Source: Reticulascus tulasneorum (lineage: Eukaryota > Ascomycota > Sordariomycetes > Glomerellales > Reticulascaceae). Taken from it: a stretch of 64,000 nt of DNA. Both the position numbers and the translations under genes were made by a program. The notes under the pieces are model-generated. The model was not told the origin of the DNA, ran no database searches, and worked only from the letters and a program-made list of their open reading frames with translations. This document shows positions 58,480 through 64,000 of this stretch, piece by piece; positions within the stretch are counted from its first letter, which is position 1; each line of letters opens with the position of its first letter. Location of the stretch: assembly GCA_001557505.1 (NCBI GenBank), contig LSAX01000007.1:2356001-2420000 (forward strand), given 5' to 3'.

Positions 58480-60338
58480 ACAGATCGATAGGGTTGCTAT
58501 TTCGACTGCGGCTTGTGCTGATAGTGTGCATTGGATGGCGCATTGGTGGATGTCAAGTCTTCGAATCAGACGACGGCGTCGTGCGCAGGTTGCTGAGTGA
58601 GGGACGTGCCTCTAGCTAACCAGCTTGGGGTGTGCTTGGGGGGTGGTAAGTTGAACTTGTAGGGTGGTGGAAAGTGGGCTTCGCACGGAACAGCCTCAGC
58701 CACGAAGCAGACGCAAGCACCTCTCCTCGCTGCGAACAAGTACACACACACACACACACACTAATAAGCGTCTGAGTTTGGGTTGGCGTTTACTTTTACT
58801 TGATGATGACAATGGAATCCTTTTGTAATTTCCAGAACCAGACATTTGTCTTAGCTGAGTACAATTCAATCTCAGCCCTCCTCCCGCCCCTCCTGTAACG
58901 ACGTGTTACCTCGTACAATTCATTCAATACTACGACGTATCCAGGAAGGGAATGTTCTACGTAGTAATACATATATAGAGACCTCCGGCTCGCCGCCCAG
59001 ATAGGGGCCTAGATGGGATGGGGGCCACTCTCGTACTCACTAACTCGCTGCCTAATAACGAGCCAGCGAAATTTTGCATGCCACAAGTCCATCCCCGTCG
59101 TTCCTGGAAAACAGGGCCAGGCTAGTTATTAGTTGGTGGACTCTTCGGTACTGTAGTGTGGTGTAGTAATGGCCGACACAGCCCCCCCCCAATTCGGGGA
59201 CAGGCTCCTGCAAGCCCCTGGGCTGCAGGGCTGCCGCGAACAGCGGAGTATGTACGAAATAAGGTGCGCCGACCGCTCGCCCTGCGAATCCAGGTCCGCG
59301 GAGCCTGGCCTGGAGCTCTCGTTCGCTTGTCAGTCAACACGCATGTATGCAGTATGGTAAGTTAAGTGTGAGGGTGTGGTGGTGGTGGGTGGGTGGGGAT
59401 AACCGAAGAAAAGCTTACATAGGTAGGTTTTCTGTGTGCTCTTGGGAAATCCTGTATGTACCCTATGCTGGGAGAGCGAACGAGCTAACTAGGTATGTAC
59501 ACAGGTACCTTAATTAGTACTTGATTAGGTATGCAGTGAGGCTGTGGTGTGAATCGGTGCACCTAATTAGTGGGTCCGTCCTGTCTTCCCGCCCCACTCG
59601 CCTCCAGGATAGGACGACGGACAAGCAGCAGAGGGGGGCTGATGGGGGATGGGATGGGATGGCATGGTATGGATGTAAGTTATGTATGTAATGGGCAAGG
59701 GAAGCAAGGAAGGAGGTGGGTTCGTTGTTTTCCTCTCTTGCTTTAGAGCGTTGGATGTTTCTTTAATCTTCTTGAAGGGCACCACCATTTTCCGTCCTTG
59801 CTTTTCCTTTGCTTCCTTCCACTCTTCCTCCCCCCTCCGATACCGAACGATTCTAAAGAGAAGGCGAGCTGAATCCCGTCTCTTCTCGCGGCCATAGTGT
59901 GAAAGAAGGAAGTCAAGTCGTTGGAGATCCTCTCTCCCCTCCGCCAGATATTGATCGACGAAGCTTGATCTGCCCTCTTTTTTTTTATTGCTCTTCCTTT
60001 CTTTCCGCCGGCGTCACTCCGGGATCCTGGCGGCCAAGCATCCTGCCCCCCAGCCAAAACCTTGTCTGAACACCAACACTTTTACCACCAACACCATCCC
60101 CCCCCCCCCCCCCCACCCCTTCTTCCTTCCAAAAGGGTTTTGAAAAAAGAAGGGTCCCTTCCCGATTTTTTCTCTGTTTTTGTTGCCGGTTTCCTCCTCC
60201 AAAACACTACCGTAACGGCTTTCGTCTCGCCGAAACAATTCGCATCCTGACGGGGGGCGAAGAGAGAAGAAACTCGGCCGTTTCGGAACCCCATATCCCC
60301 ATTTCCCCCCGTACTTGTACGGCCAGAAGAACCAAGCA
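58480..60338. other. Intergenic region with (AC)10 and C17
   Basis: 1.86 kb. Contains (AC)10 at 58742-58761, several AGGTA/TACCT words between 59.4 and 59.55 kb, a (GGGAT)n-like stretch near 59.64 kb and C17 at 60098-60114. The last 500 bp is CT-rich and should be the leader of the tail-anchored protein gene. No gene seen. Confidence 0.5.
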
Positions 60339-61094
60339 ATGGATCACCACGACCATGACCAGCACCACGCCCACCCCTCCTCCTCCATCCACAACGCCGC
60401 CTACCCGGACTCCAACTACATGCCCTCCGGCCCGCCGGTGCTCGACGACAACAAGCTTGCCGCCTCGACGGCCGAGTACCCCGGCCCAGCTGGCCAGTCG
60501 TCCGGCTACCCGCACTTCCAGCACACGGTCCAGTCGCCGCCACTGCTGCAGACCCAATTGCCCCAACATGGCGGCTTCCAGCCGAACTACGCCGATGGCA
60601 GTGGTCCCTGGGTGGGACCCAACTCCCTCGGCGTGATGGAACCGAACGTCCCGCCGCCGCCGTACGATCCCGCCCGCCCGGCGACGGCATCCTCGGCCTC
60701 GAACATCTACACACCCACCTCGGCCTCGCCGCATAGCCCTCACCCTCACAGCCTGCACTCCAGCCCTCCCTCCCCGAACCCCTCGCACAACGACGGCCGC
60801 GCCCTGCTCCCGCCGCCTGAGCGACCCCAGAGCGCATATTCCGCTCAGGGCCGCGACCGAGACGCTTTCCACATGGGCGGTATGGCACTGCCCGGCCAGT
60901 CGGCGGCCAGCAGCGTCGACAAGGGGGGATTAGGCCCGGTGGCAGCGGCGCGGAGGCGGAGGCGGCGGAAGCTCGGCATTTGCGCCGGCGTCCTGTGTCT
61001 GGTGCTCCTGTTCCTGATTGCCGTGATTATCGGCATCGCCATCGGGGTGTTCAAGGTCCATAACCGGGATGATGACAAGCCAAAAGGGCCATAG
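60339..61094 (+). CDS. Small Pro/His/Ser-rich tail-anchored-type membrane protein
   Basis: Single exon, 251 aa from the ATG at 60339. The first ~190 residues are disordered, with His-rich MDHHDHDQHHAH and many Pro, Ser, Gly and Tyr, including PPPPYDPARP, a PPxY site able to bind WW domains. An arginine run (RRRRRRK, about 204-211) precedes one membrane helix at about 212-238 (LGICAGVLCLVLLFLIAVII...). A 13-residue charged tail ends the protein. No named domain is recognised. Proteins of this plan (disordered cytosolic head, Arg run, C-terminal helix) are common in fungi and mostly unstudied. GC-rich codon use and an uninterrupted frame support it. Topology as a tail-anchored or type II protein is inference. 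Confidence 0.72.
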   Translation: MDHHDHDQHHAHPSSSIHNAAYPDSNYMPSGPPVLDDNKLAASTAEYPGPAGQSSGYPHFQHTVQSPPLLQTQLPQHGGFQPNYADGSGPWVGPNSLGVMEPNVPPPPYDPARPATASSASNIYTPTSASPHSPHPHSLHSSPPSPNPSHNDGRALLPPPERPQSAYSAQGRDRDAFHMGGMALPGQSAASSVDKGGLGPVAAARRRRRRKLGICAGVLCLVLLFLIAVIIGIAIGVFKVHNRDDDKPKGP

Positions 61095-62046
61095 GGGAAC
61101 CCGGGAAGAAGGGATGAAGGGCCGAGGAGCAAAGGATTGTAATTTTCGGCGTTTGGGAGAAAGAGGGGCGGGGAACGCGGTCGGGGTTTTCATCATCTCG
61201 ACGCACGGGGGCTAATATATACTAGCGATGTATAATATCCAGATACCCATATTGCAAAGTCTCATGGGGCGGTTGGTTCATAATGCGGAGGACAAATGGA
61301 TGGCAGCCCTCTATAGAACAGTTTTCGTTCGGATAACTTTTTCACAACAGAGTAGGAGGAGGAGGCAATCTTTCGACTTCAAAAAATGAGATTGATAAAG
61401 TCAGAATATAATAAAAATTGTTCAAAAATAACAAATCATTCGTCCCAGACGGTAGACCGAAAACTGGCGGCATTGACGCAAAGACTCAACGCCAAAACCT
61501 ATCCCAACGCCAGACCCGATTTTTCTTTGTGCGTAAACTCCCGGCCCATTTTCCACGGGGATTTGCTTCCCAGACCACATGCATGATAGCTCTTCGCAGT
61601 GCTCATGCTGTACACCCTTCCCAAGTTCCAGAAATGCAGGAGATATATATCCCAAGATACACACAAAATGGTTCGCGCCGCTTCCCGTGCCCAAGCATCC
61701 CACGTAAAAAAAAAGATCCCGTCAAATCCAGATAATCCCCATAGGAATGCTATACCTGATACTTCGGAGAAAAACGAAAAAAAGGAGGAAATAGTGAACA
61801 AAGACATCGGTGCGAAAAAATGATGTTGGTATCCGCTAAGGTTTTCCCCTAGTAGTGACTGGCGTTTTAGGCGCAGTAGTATCGTTATAACAAATGCTGT
61901 CGAGTCGTGCCAATCTTACAGATATCCTCTGTTTCTCTTTTTGAATGATAAAGTTGCGTTGTCGTCACGTCGTTCCACGTTGCTGGCGTTTCTTGAGCCG
62001 GGTCGGCTGTGCGGAAAAACCCAAAGCTCAAAACCTGCAGGGCTGC
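61095..62046. other. Convergent intergenic region
   Basis: 950 bp between the tail-anchored protein gene and the Rsr1 gene, both ending here. AT-rich after 61.3 kb; no coding frame or RNA gene seen. Confidence 0.55.
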
Positions 62047-63162
62047 TCACAGGATGACACATCGATGGCCATCTGCTCGCTTTCTTCGTCTCCGCTTCCG
62101 CTTAGCGAAGCCAGCGAGCCCGCCATCCTTCTCATCGTCATCGGCGAGGTGATCCATACCATTGGGCAGGTCCTTGTACATGTCGTCCTTTCGGAGCAAC
62201 TGCCTGCAGATGTCGATGAAGACGGCATCAACGTTTGCTGAGTCAAGTCAATATCAAAGCAAAGGGCGCGGTCGTGGGGAAAGGTGCGACTCACTCCTCG
62301 TTCTGGCGCTCGTCTCATAGTATGGAGCACCCCAGAGTTGAGAGCACGCAAAGGCCTTTTGTCTTGGCACCGCTCGTTGCTCCTCGAGGTCGGCTTTGTT
62401 TCCGACGATGACGATGGGCACGTTCTCGTCGTCTTTGATGCGAGTGATCTCCTCCCGCAACATCTCGATCTCATTCATAGACGAGCCGGAGGTGATGCTG
62501 AACACCAAAATGAAACCTTGGCCGGATTTCATATACAGGTCCCGCATAGCAACTAGATGCGTGTTAGGACACAGCTGATTGGCGGTGAGAGCGTTACGGG
62601 GGATACGTACCAAATTGTTCTGTTCCGGCAGTGTCCAGGCTGATGAAACATGTTAGGAACGGTGCCCGATAGTGGTGCAAGGAAAAATACTGGTCATCAC
62701 TTACATTTCCAAAACTACTTGGCGTCCCTGTTTGGGTCCTGTTAGTTACTGGACTGGATGGGGGGCCGTTTATCAGATTGACTTACATCAACCTGGAGCT
62801 GGGTCCGGTAGGTGTCCTCGATGGTCGGATCATAGCTCTCAATCCATTCATTGTGGACAAACTGAGCTGTTGCGGAACATTGTTAGACGCGCAATTCATT
62901 CAATTGGGTCCAACCCGCTTGAAAGGAAATGCTCACCAGTCAGACAGCTCTTGCCGACACCACCTGGGATCCAAAGTCAGCAGACATTCCACGTGACGTC
63001 AGGGGGTTTGCGGTCTTGGCAAGAAACACGTACCAGCACCCAAGACAACGACATGAAGCTCTCGACTAGGGAGAAGTCAGTCTCGGAGGCCATAGAACAA
63101 AGGGGTCATGCGCGCGACAGTAAAGTATACCAGGATTGATGATGTTTGTGTCGTGAAGCCAT
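62047..63162 (-). CDS. RSR1: Rap/Rsr1-type Ras-family small GTPase (Krev-1/Bud1 group)
   Basis: Polarity GTPase that marks growth sites upstream of Cdc42. Eight exons: 63162-63131, 63065-63034, 62963-62937, 62866-62787, 62727-62705, 62639-62611, 62552-62295, 62237-62047; introns 57-73 bp; product 223 aa. G1 is LGAGGVGKS, split between exons 2 and 3. Switch I is YDPTIEDTY. DTAGTEQF has Thr where Ras has Gln61, the Rap/Rsr1 mark. RDLYMKSGQGF, NKADLEEQRAV and YYETSARTRTNVDAVF follow. The C-terminus has a polybasic KRKRRRRKR stretch and the CaaX box CVIL, which ends in Leu and so predicts geranylgeranylation. Every join keeps frame and family sequence. The first exon (MASRHKHHQS) is least certain; the ATG context ACAATGG is good. 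Confidence 0.92.
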
Positions 63163-64000
63163 TGTGTCGAGGGAGTCGTCCGCATGCTCCACCAAGGGCT
63201 GAGTGCAAGTAGATCCGAGTGAGCGAACGAGCGGGCGGTGGGGTGGCCCGTAGAGCGAGTGAGTGAATGGGGTAACTGGCCGACGTTGGGCGCAGAGACT
63301 GTCCAGGCGTCGTCGACTGGCTTTGGGCTGATAATTCTCCGAGTCCAAAGTGGAATGAATGGAATGTAGGTCCCCGAATGCTTCAAGGCAGTCTACCGTG
63401 CGGAACGGGGTGCTGAACGTACGTGGGGATGGAAGACGGACGTCATGCGGCAGGGAGTCTTATTGTAAGGCAGGTATATCAGAAGCCGGAGAAGCGAAGT
63501 AGATGAAAGAAAACAAGAGGGGTTCGTCTCCTGAGATAGCACTTCCTCTGCGTGTTTTGCCCGCGTTTGCGAATGAGAGTGAGAGAGAAGCAAATCAAAG
63601 TCGGAATGCAGTAGCAGCAGTAGGGGTTTTTTTTTTCTTCGTTTGATTGATGTTTCCTTGGAAAAGGGCGGGGGTGCGGAATTGTTTTCCTTTTTCTGGA
63701 AGGGAAAAAAAAGGGAAAAAAAGAAAAGAAAAAAAAAAGGTATGGGACTTTGATCTTGGTGAGACCAGGCCTAAGTTGGCGTGGAAGAGGGGGTTGGCGT
63801 TTTTTTGATGCGCTGGAACGGAGAGGGGGAAGAACCCGACAGGACAGTGACGAATGGGCCTTGCAGGGCAAAATAGAGTGCCAAAATGACAGCCCAAGGC
63901 CCGGGATGGGGAGGGGGCTTTAGTGGTCGCTTTCCAAGTTCAGGGCCGGGGGCCAGTAATAACCTATTGGCAGGGTTTCCTTCTCGAGGGAGTGGGGGGC
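63163..64000. promoter_or_regulatory. Upstream region of the Rsr1-type GTPase gene
   Basis: About 840 bp to the window edge, rich in A/G runs on the plus strand (CT-rich on the gene's strand, 63.6-63.75 kb), fitting a fungal promoter and leader. No other gene recognised. Confidence 0.5.

Noticed and set aside
59400..59560. Cluster of AGGTA/TACCT words as a specific regulatory element
   Set aside because: Such words recur in several intergenic regions here (for example near 14.1, 15.3, 20.7 and 48.2 kb), so they look like a general promoter feature rather than a local signal.
60315..60338. Start of the tail-anchored protein at 60315
   Set aside because: That codon is TTG. The first ATG, at 60339, opens the His-rich N-terminus.
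1..64000. tRNA, dispersed 5S rRNA, CRISPR and transposon features
   Set aside because: I looked for B-box-like words, 5S core words, spaced direct repeats and transposase or reverse-transcriptase motifs and found nothing convincing. A tRNAscan and RepeatMasker run would settle this.

Overview
The window is chromosomal DNA from a filamentous ascomycete (Pezizomycotina; Sordariomycetes seems likely, but the sequence does not settle it). Evidence: short 46-175 bp GT-AG introns with CTAAC/CTGAC branch points, a group of fungal-only families (hybrid histidine kinase, HET proteins, highly reducing PKS, DMATS-type prenyltransferase, 14-TM drug:H+ antiporter), and CT-rich leaders. I support 15 protein genes and two decayed gene relics. 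All exon joins were worked out by eye from frame, splice signals and family alignment.

Layout. 1-22.9 kb is mostly housekeeping: a large coiled-coil protein (5' end outside the window), signal recognition particle receptor alpha (minus), a Yif1 ER-Golgi membrane protein, an Mpv17/PMP22 protein, a 1352-aa hybrid histidine kinase with a C-terminal receiver, a Dabb (A/B barrel) protein and, convergent with it, a START-like (SRPBCC) protein. 24.4-41.0 kb is the accessory heart: a 14-TM MFS antiporter (minus), a 4.2-kb gene-free gap, a highly reducing polyketide synthase (2383 aa, 11 exons; KS-AT-DH-decayed MT-ER-KR-ACP) and an aromatic prenyltransferase. This reads as a compact candidate cluster for a prenylated reduced polyketide. 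41.5-53.1 kb holds a signal-peptide membrane protein, an unrecognised basic protein, a 4.9-kb gene-free region with pentanucleotide repeats and poly-C runs, and a large single-pass protein with an EGF-like module.

53.9-58.5 kb is a self-recognition/defence-like patch. A 1066-aa protein with two successive HET-type regions is rebuilt here from two open frames joined by a 49-bp intron. It is flanked on the same strand by a decayed ankyrin-repeat segment with in-frame stops and by a frameshifted DUF4470-like pseudogene. 60.3-63.2 kb returns to ordinary genes: a small tail-anchored protein and a Rap/Rsr1-type small GTPase split into eight exons, four of them only 23-32 nt long.

The points most worth following are the PKS-prenyltransferase pair, with its strong base-composition contrast, and the HET gene with decaying neighbours on both sides. 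I found no tRNA, rRNA, transposon or CRISPR element I could support.
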